The notes: a model not told the origin generated them from the letters alone. 64,000 nucleotides of DNA from Reichenbachiella agariperforans (GCF_900142205.1 NZ_FRAA01000001.1:774803-838802); one strand, 5' to 3'; shown: positions 35,277 to 45,489, counted from the stretch's first letter. Numbers and translations: made by a program.

Positions 35277-35305
35277 AAAAAAAGAGCCATGCATGCATGG
35301 CTCTT
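35277..35305 (-). terminator. susCD intrinsic terminator
   Basis: AAGAGCCATGCATGCATGGCTCTT (35282-35305) is a perfect 24-base palindrome. On the minus strand it is followed by seven T, and it begins 43 bases past the susD stop. Confidence 0.9.
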
Positions 35306-35347
35306 CATTTCAAATACTAAAAGCATTGAACAATAAACAGGGGTGTT

Positions 35348-36922
35348 TTAATTAATATCCCACCAAAGTGATGTTCCACCTGTATCAGGTCCACCTAGTG
35401 CTTGTATGCCTGACGCAACACCATCAGGATTAGTCGTCAACTCAGTTGCTGAAAAGTTGATTCTTTTGATTTGTGCATCCGTATCGATTTTTCCATCGCT
35501 GTAGTTCACTACATTAGGGAATTTCTTTGGGTATCCCGTTCTTCTGAACTCAGACCACGCCTCTTGTCCATCAGGAAACATCGCAATCCACTTCTGCGTG
35601 ATCACCTTCTCTAAGAGCTGATCTTCAGTAGCAGTAGCATCCCAAGCAATCGTCGCTGTACTAAGGTTAGGGTCTCCCGCCAATACACTATTGTCAGCGT
35701 TGTAGGCATCTACAAACGGAGCAGGTATGCTAACTGCATCTACCATGTAGGTATCCGCCCCACCAGCACCATGCTGTGCAAATGACAAAGCAATACCAGC
35801 CTCATAGTTAGCCTGTGCAGTACCTGCACCTGCCCATCCTTTGAGGGCTGCTTCAGCTTTCAAGAAAGCCACCTCTGCTGCTGTCATCAACTGCACTCCA
35901 CCAAGAGTAGATATTGCTGAATGACCTACATATGTATCTTTAGATGCTATCTCTATTCCGCTTCTAACTCCCTTAAAGCCTCCTGCTAAAGTAGCATCCG
36001 TAGATGGAGCAAAGTAAACTTCTAGACGTGGGTCATTGTATCCACTCAATACTGACTCCATTTCAGCACTCATACGTGTATCGCCCCATGCACCACTGAG
36101 TGTATTGAGTGGGTGATCACCTGCACTAGGAGACAATGTAAAGTTCGCACCATTGCTATCAAGTAAACCTACAGCATCTGTCAAAGCCTCTTCTCCAACT
36201 GTCTTAGCATAAGCTGGATCAACTCCAGACATACGAATCGCTAATCTCAGTTTCAAAGAGTTAGCAAACTTCAGCCAGTTGTTGACATCACCGCCATACA
36301 CCAAGTCAAACTTGGCAAAGCCTACAAAATCGGTATAACCTTTTAATACAGTAATCGCCTCATCCAAATCTGCGACAAACTGCTTGTACACCTCCTCCTG
36401 CGAGTCATACATCGCTGGAGACTGACCATATTGTGAGTAAATAACTGGACCAAAAACATCAGACACGCGGTGCATTGCCTCTACACGTATGATCTTGCCC
36501 CATGCTACAAACTGAGGAAACTCATCACCAGCAGTCTCATCCATAGTTGCCAATGGATACATTACGCTTTCGTATGCAGAAGACCAAATGAAACCATTCC
36601 ATCCATCTACTAGACCGTAAGTATTGTTGTTAATGTTTCCTGCAAACGGTGTAGGTGGTGCCAAATACCCACTATAAATATCTGCATTCAAGTTCTGCTG
36701 CAACTGCGTCACCCAAGCTGGTGTAATCACATAAATATTCTGAGTAGCCTGTACAATTCTACCCCCGATGTGATTGAAATCTTGCGTCAATGCCTCATTG
36801 GATATCCCATAGGGATTGGTATTGATCTCTTCGAAATTATCAGTACAACCTTGTATAGCAACTGTCATGATAGAGGCAGTTGCTAAAGCAAGCATTGATT
36901 TATATATCTTATTTATTTTCAT
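35348..36922 (-). CDS. SusD/RagB-family substrate-binding lipoprotein
   Basis: The 524-residue protein has a lipoprotein signal with lipidated C26 in VAIQGCTDNFEEINTNP. It is an alpha-helical SusD-like protein with TPR-type helices and the C-terminal sugar-binding region. It forms the lid over its SusC partner at the cell surface. It is encoded 26 bases after susC and ends before a strong terminator. Given the hexosaminidase, nagB and symporter around it, GlcNAc-containing oligosaccharides (chitin or glycan fragments) are the likely ligands. Confidence 0.93.
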   Translation of the reverse strand: MKINKIYKSMLALATASIMTVAIQGCTDNFEEINTNPYGISNEALTQDFNHIGGRIVQATQNIYVITPAWVTQLQQNLNADIYSGYLAPPTPFAGNINNNTYGLVDGWNGFIWSSAYESVMYPLATMDETAGDEFPQFVAWGKIIRVEAMHRVSDVFGPVIYSQYGQSPAMYDSQEEVYKQFVADLDEAITVLKGYTDFVGFAKFDLVYGGDVNNWLKFANSLKLRLAIRMSGVDPAYAKTVGEEALTDAVGLLDSNGANFTLSPSAGDHPLNTLSGAWGDTRMSAEMESVLSGYNDPRLEVYFAPSTDATLAGGFKGVRSGIEIASKDTYVGHSAISTLGGVQLMTAAEVAFLKAEAALKGWAGAGTAQANYEAGIALSFAQHGAGGADTYMVDAVSIPAPFVDAYNADNSVLAGDPNLSTATIAWDATATEDQLLEKVITQKWIAMFPDGQEAWSEFRRTGYPKKFPNVVNYSDGKIDTDAQIKRINFSATELTTNPDGVASGIQALGGPDTGGTSLWWDIN

Positions 36923-36948
36923 GATTTAAATTTTATCGTGAACAGTAA

Positions 36949-39900
36949 TTATAGTGTCAAAGACAGGTTGAAACCGATGCTTCTCGTAGATGGCAAACCA
37001 AAAACATGAACACCTTGTAGTCCTGTACCTGTAGACATAGACACGTCTGGATCGAACGGCGCATCATTCTTTAGGAAGAACAAGTTTCTACCGATCAATG
37101 AAAGCTTCGCTGTCTTGATTGGACCCAACTTTTCCATCACAGTAGACGGAAGCGAATATCCTATCGACATCTCTCTCAACCTAATATTAGTAGCACTGTA
37201 CACATACTGCTCCGTGATACCTGCTCTACCTCCGACAGTTGTATAGAACTCTTGCGCTGGCAACAATCCTGAATATGCCGTACCATCTGCATATACTGCT
37301 TTCATATCTACACCACCTGCATCACGTGCGTCACCAGTTGCTTTAGATACACCATAAAGGTCATTCATCGCTTCGGTGATCGACATTACTTCACCACCTA
37401 TCCGAGCATCAACCAAGAAACCAAGCGAAATCCCTTTGTAATTAAAGTTGTTATTCCATCCCCACATGTAATCAGGGTTAGGATTACCAACATAATCTAG
37501 TCCCCCTTCTTGTACCTGTGGACGGCCATCTGCATCTACGATTATTACGCCATCTTCATTTCTAGCGAATTTCTGTCCGTAGATATCACCAAACTGCGAT
37601 CCCTCGGTAAGCATCATTGCATAACTATTCACTCCAGGAGCTGTCAACTGTAGTCTACCGTCTTCTAGCTCACTAGGTAGCGCCTTCACTTCGTTGATAT
37701 TCTTCGTAAAATTCAATGTAGAAGTCCAAGTGAAGTTCTCCGTAGAAACTGGTACTACTGTCAAAGCAGCTTCAACACCTTTGTTTACGATCTCACCACC
37801 ATTGATATAGAAGAAACCTCCACCCTTACTAGCTGGTGCTACGATAGGAATTCTTTGGTTCTCAGTCACGGTGTTGTAGTATGCTACATCTAAACTAACT
37901 CTTTGGTCTAAAACAGAAACCTCAGCACCTACTTCGAACGAGTTTTGCATTTCAGGATTCAAAGTCTGTCCTGGTTCTACTCTACTCGTAGGAGTCGTTA
38001 CCGTACCATAAGGGATAATCGAGTTGAAAGAGCCAGATGTCAAATCATACGCATTCACTGCATTACCTACTTGAGCAAAAGATGCTCTTACCTTTAAAAG
38101 GTCTACAGAAGATATGTCCACCATCTCAGAGATCACAGCAGTCAAACCTACAGATGGATAGAAGAAATCTGTATCAGGCAAAGTAGAAGACCAATCGTTT
38201 CGACCTGTCACGTCTAGGAACAACATACCGTTGTAGCCTAAGTTCAAACTACCGAACACTGATTGCAACTGCGAATGGCTACCTCCTTCGTTGAACAAAG
38301 CTGTTCCTCCAATGGCTATGTTTTGAATGTTAAAAGTATTGGCATAAAACAACCCTTCAATACCTTCGTTTCGAATATCGTCTCCTCCTTTCGAATCGAA
38401 AAACTGCGTTTTCACTTCGCTATCCGTGATACTCGTACCCACTGTCGCAGATACACTGAATTTCTCGAATGTCTTGTTGTACATCAACAAAGCATCTCCA
38501 TACATCTGCGTAGCTTCTGCATTTTGCTGTACATATCGACCATTGATATCTGACAATGTCGCTTGAGTAGATGCGTGAACTCGTTGTTCGTATCTATCCA
38601 CAGACTTGTCGATATTACCTCTCACACGGAAAGTCAAACCTTCTACGATCTTCAATGTCGCTCCGATGTTACCGATTACTCTGTTTCGAGAGTCTTCGTT
38701 TTGGTTTCTATTTAGAATCCAATATGGGTTTTGTTGCACATCAATGTTGTTGACCCAATTTTGCGTATTGAAGTTCCTATTGGCATCAAAGGTCTCATAA
38801 TTGTTTTTATACTCATCAAAATCCAACCCTCTTGGGAAGAAGTATAACCCAGTCAATGGGTTGAAGTACATTCCTGAGTTTGCTCTATTGTTAGTGCTTT
38901 GCGTAATCAAGCTTACACCACCATCCATTTTCAAGCGATCTTGCCAGAGACTCAAAGACTCTTTGAAAGTCACATTATGCTTTTGCAATTCGTTGCTAGG
39001 AATAATCCCTTTAGAATCCGTATTTGCATAAGAGAAATAGGTTTGTGCCATCTCGTTACCACCAGCAACAGAGACCGTATTAATCCATGTTTTGCCATTG
39101 TCAAAAAAGTCACTTACATGATCCTTAGCATCTACAGATCCTCCCCAGCTATCCAAAGCTCCAGCAGAAGTCTGTCCATAATTGAACTGCATCTCAGGCA
39201 TCATCAATACTGACTCTGAAGTAAAATTAGATGAAGCAGAGACTGACACTTTTCCTGCTTTTCCTCTTTTGGTCGTGATCAAGATCACACCATTCGCTGC
39301 TTGGCTACCATATAGTGCTGCTGCAGATGCTCCTTTCAGTACGTTGATGCTTTCGATATCCTCAGGATTAATGTTAGCAACACCGTCACCACCATCTCTA
39401 CCTGCTCCACCAGTACCGGCAGATCCAGCTACACCGAAGTTTTGTCCCCAGACATCACTAGGCTGTGAGGGAGAAAAGTTGTTCATAGGCACACCATCGA
39501 TCACATACAACACAGAGTTATTTCTTGTAGAAGAGTTACCTCTAAGTACTACTCTCGTAGATCCACCTACACCTGAGCCACTTCTATTGACAAACACACC
39601 GGCAGCCTTACCTGTCAATGAGTTCATAAAGTTGGCATCTTTGACTTTCGTCAACTCTTCACCGTCTACTTCTTGTGCAGCATAGGTCAATGACTTCTTG
39701 TCTCTCGATATACCGAGAGCCGTCACCACCACTTCGTCCAACTGCTCTACATCTGGCTCCATCCCTAGATCTAGCACCGTCTTAGCTCCTACTGGCTGTT
39801 CAGCTGTGAGATAGCCAATGAAAGAAAACACCAAGACATCCAAATCAGACACTTCTACACTATAAGCACCTTCGATGTCTGTCACTGTACCATTAGAAGA

Positions 39901-40041
39901 TCCCTTCACTAGCACATTTACTCCTGGTAGGGCTGCTCCATCTGCCGAGTCAGTTACTTTACCAGATACCGTACGAGTCTGAGCCTGCACGAACAGCGTC
40001 GTGCAAAGAGCTAAACTCAATATGAGTATTCTTTTAATCAT
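36949..40041 (-). CDS. SusC/RagA-family TonB-dependent outer membrane transporter
   Basis: The 1030-residue protein has a signal peptide (about 1-20), a carboxypeptidase-like regulatory domain (TVSGKVTDSADGAALPGVNV), the SusC box LDEVVVTALGISRDKKSL, a plug with RGNSSTRNNSVLYVIDGVP and NVLKGASAAALYGSQAANG, and a beta-barrel to the C-terminus. With the SusD partner it imports oligosaccharides across the outer membrane using TonB. No FecR/sigma pair is adjacent. The neighbouring divergent LytS/LytTR genes are the probable regulators. Confidence 0.96.
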   Translation of the reverse strand: MIKRILILSLALCTTLFVQAQTRTVSGKVTDSADGAALPGVNVLVKGSSNGTVTDIEGAYSVEVSDLDVLVFSFIGYLTAEQPVGAKTVLDLGMEPDVEQLDEVVVTALGISRDKKSLTYAAQEVDGEELTKVKDANFMNSLTGKAAGVFVNRSGSGVGGSTRVVLRGNSSTRNNSVLYVIDGVPMNNFSPSQPSDVWGQNFGVAGSAGTGGAGRDGGDGVANINPEDIESINVLKGASAAALYGSQAANGVILITTKRGKAGKVSVSASSNFTSESVLMMPEMQFNYGQTSAGALDSWGGSVDAKDHVSDFFDNGKTWINTVSVAGGNEMAQTYFSYANTDSKGIIPSNELQKHNVTFKESLSLWQDRLKMDGGVSLITQSTNNRANSGMYFNPLTGLYFFPRGLDFDEYKNNYETFDANRNFNTQNWVNNIDVQQNPYWILNRNQNEDSRNRVIGNIGATLKIVEGLTFRVRGNIDKSVDRYEQRVHASTQATLSDINGRYVQQNAEATQMYGDALLMYNKTFEKFSVSATVGTSITDSEVKTQFFDSKGGDDIRNEGIEGLFYANTFNIQNIAIGGTALFNEGGSHSQLQSVFGSLNLGYNGMLFLDVTGRNDWSSTLPDTDFFYPSVGLTAVISEMVDISSVDLLKVRASFAQVGNAVNAYDLTSGSFNSIIPYGTVTTPTSRVEPGQTLNPEMQNSFEVGAEVSVLDQRVSLDVAYYNTVTENQRIPIVAPASKGGGFFYINGGEIVNKGVEAALTVVPVSTENFTWTSTLNFTKNINEVKALPSELEDGRLQLTAPGVNSYAMMLTEGSQFGDIYGQKFARNEDGVIIVDADGRPQVQEGGLDYVGNPNPDYMWGWNNNFNYKGISLGFLVDARIGGEVMSITEAMNDLYGVSKATGDARDAGGVDMKAVYADGTAYSGLLPAQEFYTTVGGRAGITEQYVYSATNIRLREMSIGYSLPSTVMEKLGPIKTAKLSLIGRNLFFLKNDAPFDPDVSMSTGTGLQGVHVFGLPSTRSIGFNLSLTL

Positions 40042-40121
40042 AGAATTAATATTTAGTTATTAGTAATCGTTTTTTGATTTTAACATCTTAATGATCGTTA
40101 CTAAATCGTGAAGCGAATAAT

Positions 40122-40130
40122 ATATTAGCT
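40122..40130 (-). promoter_or_regulatory. shared GlcNAc-locus promoter motif, susC copy
   Basis: ATATTAGCT on the plus strand lies 81 bases upstream of the susC start. A 10-base palindrome (GAGAATTCTC, 40137-40146) lies just upstream on the coding strand. The TTTAGC half-site of the other two copies is absent here. Confidence 0.5.
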
Positions 40131-40348
40131 CAGTGGAGAGAATTCTCCTCCGAACGTCACCTACCCACTCCTATCTCCATCAAAAGGGTGTTTTTTCGCC
40201 GTTGGTCTACAGAATGACTCGGTACAGCGATATGAAATGCATAGCAGATTTTAAGTAATTATTATACATATATAAACATCGTTTCGAACCATAATTTTCT
40301 AAATTGGCATTCTCATACACATACCTATTGGACAAACAATCGCTCACT

Positions 40349-41404
40349 ATGCCAGCATATTTGGGATTCCTCAAAAAACCTTTTATTCAACATTCGTTGT
40401 TTTGGGGTGCCTACTTCTGCATCAACTGGCTGAGGTGGGGTAGTTACTTTGATGACTATACCTATTCGTTTGAGTCTAACCTAGTGGAGTTTCCCTTGCA
40501 CCTAGCCATCGTTTACTTTAATATCTACTTTTTGATGCCCCGACTGATCCCGAAACGCGTGTTTTGGTACATCATACTCTTGGCTCTATCGATCTTAGGT
40601 ATCGTCATCATTCGGATTATCCTCAACTACTTTCTGGTCACGACAGACATCTACAAAGAATCGAATCTCGAACACACAGATCTATTCGACTTCAACTATG
40701 TCTTAGCTGCCTACATCGGACAGGTCTATGTTGTCGCAATCGCCATGGCAGTCAAAATGACCATAGACTGGATAGCCTATAAGAACAAAGCCAGCGAACT
40801 GGTCAAAACAAACCTCGAAACAGAACTTGCCTTTTTGAAATCCCAAATACAGCCTCATTTCTTCTTTAATACGCTGAACAACCTGTATTCACTCACCCTA
40901 GACAAGTCAGACAAAGCACCCTACACGGTACTGAAACTCTCCGAACTGATGAGTTATGTGATCTATGATGCCAAACAAAAAAGAGTACCCCTGATCAATG
41001 AAGTTCAACATATCCAGAACTATCTGGATTTGGAAATGCTACGCTACGGCGACCGATTAGAGATAGATCTCGCCATATCTGGAGACATAGAGGGCAAAGT
41101 GATCCCTCCCGTCCTTCTACTCCCATTTATAGAAAATAGCTTTAAACACGGCACCAAAGTAGATAGCGAACTCATCCCGATAGATATTTCCTTGGATGTG
41201 ACTGATAATATACTGACCTTTTCGACCGAAAATCTAAAACCAGATGAGATCCTGCTAGACAATGGTCTAGAGACGCACAAACATGGTGTAGGAATGACCA
41301 ACACCAAACGTCGGCTCAATCTGGTCTATGGCCACACCCACAGCCTCGAGGTAATGGAGACCGCTGACAAGTACAAGGTAATATTAACTATACCTATCGA
41401 TTAG
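40349..41404 (+). CDS. LytS-type sensor histidine kinase
   Basis: The 351-residue protein starts at MPAYLGFLKKPF; a TTG 45 bases upstream is a poorer choice. It has four membrane helices in the first 145 residues and a His_kinase domain with LKSQIQPHFFFNTLNNLYSL containing the phosphorylatable histidine, followed by a GHKL ATPase (PFIENSFKHGTK, HGVGMTNTKRRL). No extracellular sensor domain is seen. The response regulator gene follows after three bases. Located between susC and the hexosaminidase gene, it probably controls the GlcNAc locus. Confidence 0.9.
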   Translation: MPAYLGFLKKPFIQHSLFWGAYFCINWLRWGSYFDDYTYSFESNLVEFPLHLAIVYFNIYFLMPRLIPKRVFWYIILLALSILGIVIIRIILNYFLVTTDIYKESNLEHTDLFDFNYVLAAYIGQVYVVAIAMAVKMTIDWIAYKNKASELVKTNLETELAFLKSQIQPHFFFNTLNNLYSLTLDKSDKAPYTVLKLSELMSYVIYDAKQKRVPLINEVQHIQNYLDLEMLRYGDRLEIDLAISGDIEGKVIPPVLLLPFIENSFKHGTKVDSELIPIDISLDVTDNILTFSTENLKPDEILLDNGLETHKHGVGMTNTKRRLNLVYGHTHSLEVMETADKYKVILTIPID

Positions 41405-41407
41405 TAT

Positions 41408-42124
41408 ATGAGTATAAAGTGTTTGATAATCGACGATGAGCCACTGGCTATCAATGTCATCAAGAATTTCTTGGTCAATTTTAAGAACTTCGAGCTATTG
41501 GGCACTTGCCCTGATGCGGTCGAGGGGTTTAATTTCCTCTCTAAGCACGAGGTAGATGTGATATTTTTGGACATCAACATGCCCAAAATCAGTGGACTAG
41601 ATTTCCTCAAAAGCTTGAATAAACCTCCGATGATTGTCATCACCACGGCGTACCGCGAGTATGCAGTAGAGAGCTTCGAACTGGACGTGGTAGATTACTT
41701 GGTCAAGCCCTTTGCCTTACAACGGTTTATGAAGACTGTCAATCGTATAGAATCCAGACTGGAAGAAAAAAACATCAACCGGACAGAACCTACAAACTCT
41801 GCAGAGACAGAAAGACCCCACGTATTCTTCAAAGTGGACAAGAAGATGATCAAAGTCTACCTAGATGAAATACTCTATATCGAAAGTCTCAAAGACTATA
41901 TCCGAATCAAAACCTTTGATCAGAGCCTAATCAACCACAACAACCTAGTGAGTGTAGCAGAACTACTGCCCGCAGATGAATTTGTACGTATACATCGCTC
42001 CTACATCATCGCCATCAAAAAAGTCAAAGTCATCGATGGCAACCAAGTCGAGGTAGGAGACAAACTCCTACCGATCGGCCGCAACTATCAAAAGGACATC
42101 AAGGATCTACTACTGGGAACCTAA
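41408..42124 (+). CDS. LytTR-family response regulator
   Basis: The 238-residue protein has a receiver domain (IIDDEPLA, phosphoacceptor in FLDINMPKISG, KPF) and a C-terminal LytTR DNA-binding domain (FVRIHRSYIIAIKKV, LPIGRNYQ). Its partner kinase gene lies three bases upstream. LytTR proteins bind pairs of short direct repeats; the ATATTAGCT motif shared by the three GlcNAc transcription units is a candidate target, but a promoter element is equally possible. Confidence 0.93.
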   Translation: MSIKCLIIDDEPLAINVIKNFLVNFKNFELLGTCPDAVEGFNFLSKHEVDVIFLDINMPKISGLDFLKSLNKPPMIVITTAYREYAVESFELDVVDYLVKPFALQRFMKTVNRIESRLEEKNINRTEPTNSAETERPHVFFKVDKKMIKVYLDEILYIESLKDYIRIKTFDQSLINHNNLVSVAELLPADEFVRIHRSYIIAIKKVKVIDGNQVEVGDKLLPIGRNYQKDIKDLLLGT

Positions 42125-42245
42125 ATCACCTGTTATCAGTTTGCCGTTCAGTTTGTACCAAACTACGCCTTAAGGATTCAGAAGCTGGATACCCAATCCC
42201 CACGTAACATACGCCAAGGTAAGCTCTCATTTTGGACAAAAAATA

Positions 42246-42275
42246 AGCGCTGTGAGTCTCCATTCTCACAGCGCT
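42246..42275 (-). terminator. GH20 gene terminator
   Basis: AGCGCTGTGAG (42246-42256) pairs perfectly with CTCACAGCGCT (42265-42275). On the minus strand the hairpin is followed by TTATTTTTTG. It lies between the convergent LytTR and GH20 genes and may serve both. Confidence 0.85.
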
Positions 42276-42308
42276 GCTAACCTCAACTCTAACTCTAATA
42301 AGTAATCT

Positions 42309-44369
42309 TTAGTTCTGTACTGAGCTCTTGCTCTGGGTCATCTCTACCAGCTCACTGACTGGAGCGATCACCTGTAGCTCTACACGTCCATCTTGTATCT
42401 TCGCCTGTTCGAGATGTGACACAGCCTGCTTGTACCATTTCTTGGGAGCTTTTTTACCGCTATCGATATAGTCTATTGCGACTAGCGCATCTTCGGACAG
42501 CAATTTCAGGTTAGTCGAATGCTCCTTGGCCTGAGCCAAAATCGGTGATACTTTGATCGCTGCTTGCAATGCATCATCATTCCCCACCCACAGTTTTAAC
42601 TGTGCCATCATAGCTTTAGAATCAACCTTACCACGCTGATAGTCTTCTACCTGATAGGCAAAATCCCTTGCAGCCATCGCATCAGCTAGAGTTGCATCAG
42701 CAAGCTTGGTATAGGGATCGAACACATCATACATGAACCCACCTGCGTTTCGCGTATAGCCCTTCATAGGTTCCAATACGTCTACAATCACACGAACTGG
42801 TTCTATAGCACGTGAATTCGCAAGGTTTCGGAGAATCTTCTCCTGTGCAGAGATATGTTGTAGACCATAGTGCTCTAGGACCAACGACAGCTTGTTCATC
42901 CGCGAGTACATACTACGTACATCTCTGGTATCCACAGGCGACCAATACCGCTCCGCAAGTGCTGCCATTCTAGGCCACACTCTAGTATCTATGGTCAGTG
43001 GTGTCACCAACTCACTCCACATGGTCGCTTCTCCCCCCATAATATTTGCTTTCATCTCCTCATCTAATTCATACCCAAAATAAGGATCAACACGGTAATA
43101 ATCTTCAGCATTGTACATCAGATCAATGTAATAACCATTGGACAAAACAGACTTGAATCCCTGACGTGCAGCATTAAACAATGTCGTCGTATCAGCCAAA
43201 CTCTGCCCTCCACCTCTCCATGAGTGAATTACGGTCTCTTTGGAGATTCCGTCTGTATGAATCTCATCCCATCCCATCATATATCTATCATGTTTTTTGA
43301 GTATCTCGAACAGGTGCTGGTTAAAGTAGGTCTGTAGATCGTGGTTAGAATGCATATCATGCGCCTTCATAAAGGCCTGAATCTCCTCATTTTCATCCCA
43401 GTGTTTCCCTTCATTTTCATCTCCACCGATGTGAAAATAAGGGTCTGGAAATATAGAAATCACCTCTCCAAACAACTGATCCAAGAAAGTATAGGTCTCA
43501 TCTATGATAGGATTCAAAGTAGGGTCAAACACTCCTGCATTTCGGGACAAGTAATAGGTCGTATCCTTACTACCCAACTCTGGGTAAGCCTTCAACAGTG
43601 CAGATGCATGCCCAGGCACGTCGATCTCAGGCATCACACGAATCCCACGGTCAGCAGCATACTGAATGATATCCTTCAACTCTGCAACAGTATAGTACTG
43701 CCCATCAGAGCTGACTTCATTCAGTCTCGGAAACAACTTTGACTCGATTCTATAGCCATGGTCATCACAGAGGTGAAAGTGCAGTACGTTGAGTTTGACC
43801 GCTTCCATACCGTCGATATTTCTCTTGATCACATCTACGGGATGAAAATGCCTCGACGCATCTATCATCAATCCCCTCCACTGAAAACGTGCATCATCCA
43901 CGATTTCCACAGCCGGTAAATAATACCCCACTTTGTCCACAGAGATAAGCTGAAACAAAGTCTGCAAACCTCTCACCACTCCAATATCTGTTTCTGCCTT
44001 GAGAACAACACCAGATGCTGAGACGCTTATCTGATGACTTTCATCCTCCCCTAACTCTACTTGCCCTATACGGTCTACTTGTATCTGCAAATCAGCGCTA
44101 CGACTCGTATCAGCCGCTGTAATGATATTTTGATCAAGAAAAAGTCCCGTACGGTTCGTGAGTCGTTCTATATATCTGGTACTCGCTTTGCACAGCCTCG
44201 GACTCGTGAGTTCAGTCATTCCCAGTACAAAACCTTCTGTTAGCCTAAATTTCCCATCCTTCATTTCAATCTGTTTCGGCCATGGCATCAAATTCTCCAA
44301 ACCGTTGATGTTTTGCGCGGAAGTGAATGTAGCACAGAGACTAAAAACAACCAGATATAAATATTTCAT
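42309..44369 (-). CDS. beta-N-acetylhexosaminidase, GH20
   Basis: The 686-residue protein has a signal peptide (about 1-18), an N-terminal GH20b domain (about 25-155) and a GH20 catalytic barrel (about 165-500). The catalytic pair is D317-E318 in FHIGGDENEGKHW, and upstream residues include HFHLCDDHGYRIE and MPEIDVPGH. It removes terminal GlcNAc or GalNAc from oligosaccharides. The C-terminal 180 residues are helical and of unclear role. The gene carries the ATATTAGCT motif 118 bases upstream. Confidence 0.95.
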   Translation of the reverse strand: MKYLYLVVFSLCATFTSAQNINGLENLMPWPKQIEMKDGKFRLTEGFVLGMTELTSPRLCKASTRYIERLTNRTGLFLDQNIITAADTSRSADLQIQVDRIGQVELGEDESHQISVSASGVVLKAETDIGVVRGLQTLFQLISVDKVGYYLPAVEIVDDARFQWRGLMIDASRHFHPVDVIKRNIDGMEAVKLNVLHFHLCDDHGYRIESKLFPRLNEVSSDGQYYTVAELKDIIQYAADRGIRVMPEIDVPGHASALLKAYPELGSKDTTYYLSRNAGVFDPTLNPIIDETYTFLDQLFGEVISIFPDPYFHIGGDENEGKHWDENEEIQAFMKAHDMHSNHDLQTYFNQHLFEILKKHDRYMMGWDEIHTDGISKETVIHSWRGGGQSLADTTTLFNAARQGFKSVLSNGYYIDLMYNAEDYYRVDPYFGYELDEEMKANIMGGEATMWSELVTPLTIDTRVWPRMAALAERYWSPVDTRDVRSMYSRMNKLSLVLEHYGLQHISAQEKILRNLANSRAIEPVRVIVDVLEPMKGYTRNAGGFMYDVFDPYTKLADATLADAMAARDFAYQVEDYQRGKVDSKAMMAQLKLWVGNDDALQAAIKVSPILAQAKEHSTNLKLLSEDALVAIDYIDSGKKAPKKWYKQAVSHLEQAKIQDGRVELQVIAPVSELVEMTQSKSSVQN

Positions 44370-44784
44370 CTTACTAAATTTTGATCTTTCATATTACAAG
44401 TCCGATCTCGATGACCACAAGGGATCAAAGAGGTCTTAATCATAACCACAAGATAAAAGTATACCCGAGTTAAAAGGTGGAGAAATATATTAGCTAAGGA
44501 GGGTATTTCTAACGCTAAATGGCAAGTCCGCCAAACAACTCATTTCTATGAATTAATTACTCATTCCCCCATGATTTCACAACTGTAGACACACGCACTA
44601 CACCATAAAATAAGAATTACTATGCTTTAGTCAATCGTACCACCAAACAGCAGATAGCCCCCTACAGACAACAAAAAGAAAGAATTTATCTTTTTTTAAC
44701 TTTACTTGTAATAAACCCCTGCTCTATCGCACTTATAGGGCATAGCAATCAAATGAACTCAATTAAACGCCAATCGAATACTCC
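44370..44784. other. divergent promoter region, GH20 / ABC exporter
   Basis: This 415-base region lies between divergently read genes. It contains the GH20 copy of the ATATTAGCT motif (44487-44495). Upstream of the exporter operon I see only a weak -7-like TAACTTTA. No coding sequence is recognised. Confidence 0.5.
44487..44495 (-). promoter_or_regulatory. shared GlcNAc-locus promoter motif, GH20 copy
   Basis: ATATTAGCT on the plus strand is preceded by TAT, so the coding strand reads TTAGCTAATATATTTC with a -7-like TATATTTC. TTTAGC lies 18 bases upstream on the coding strand, as in the nagB copy, and both share GCTAAA-N2-GCAA in plus orientation. Confidence 0.5.
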
Positions 44785-45489
44785 ATGATAGAAGTAAAAG
44801 ACATACACAAGTCTTACAAAATGGGACAAAACTCCCTAAAAGTCTTGAAAGGAATCAACCTCAACATCAACGAAGGAGAGCTAGTTGCCATCATGGGATC
44901 CTCTGGATCAGGGAAGTCTACGCTACTCAATATACTCGGTATGCTGGACGAAGCAGAAACAGGTGAGTATATCCTAGACGGAGTTTTGATCAAAAACCTA
45001 AACGAGACCAAAGCGGCACACTATAGAAACAAATTCCTAGGGTTTGTGTTTCAATCCTTCAACCTCATCAACTACAAGACTGCTGCAGAAAATGTAGCAC
45101 TCCCACTCTACTATCAAAAAACCAACCGAAAAGAGCGGCAAGAGAAAGCACTTGCCTACCTCCAAAAAGTAGGATTAGGAGAATGGGCAGGACACTTACC
45201 TAGCGAGATGTCTGGTGGACAAAAACAACGAGTCGCCATCGCCAGAGCACTAGCTGCAGCGCCGAAAGTACTCCTAGCTGATGAGCCTACTGGAGCACTC
45301 GATACCAAGACCTCCTACGAAGTAATGGACCTCATCCAGCAGATCAACGACGAAGGAAAAACCATCCTCATCGTAACACACGAAGAGGATATCGCCAACA
45401 TGTGCAAACGCATCGTTCGGCTCAAAGATGGTGTCATCATCGAAGATGTCAAAGTAGAACAAGTTAGAGCCGCACAGTATGTTCAATAG
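44785..45489 (+). CDS. MacB-type ABC transporter ATP-binding protein
   Basis: The 234-residue ATPase has Walker A GSSGSGKST, the signature MSGGQKQRVAIARAL, Walker B VLLADEPTGALD and the switch histidine in IVTHEE. It belongs to the LolD/MacB group that works with FtsX-type permeases by mechanotransmission. It is the first gene of a five-gene export operon and overlaps the next gene by 11 bases. Confidence 0.95.
   Translation: MIEVKDIHKSYKMGQNSLKVLKGINLNINEGELVAIMGSSGSGKSTLLNILGMLDEAETGEYILDGVLIKNLNETKAAHYRNKFLGFVFQSFNLINYKTAAENVALPLYYQKTNRKERQEKALAYLQKVGLGEWAGHLPSEMSGGQKQRVAIARALAAAPKVLLADEPTGALDTKTSYEVMDLIQQINDEGKTILIVTHEEDIANMCKRIVRLKDGVIIEDVKVEQVRAAQYVQ

Larger units (their letters stand above)
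34986..35347. other. nagB upstream region
   Basis: This 362-base gap between susD and nagB contains the susCD terminator (35277-35305) and the shared GlcNAc-locus motif (35181-35189). No coding sequence is seen. Confidence 0.6.

Noticed and set aside
39182-39685. 167-residue open frame antisense to susC
   Set aside because: Low-complexity proline/serine/threonine shadow of a clear TonB-dependent transporter gene.
40304-40348. TTG start for the LytS-type kinase
   Set aside because: An ATG 45 bases downstream gives a typical short N-terminus before the first membrane helix.
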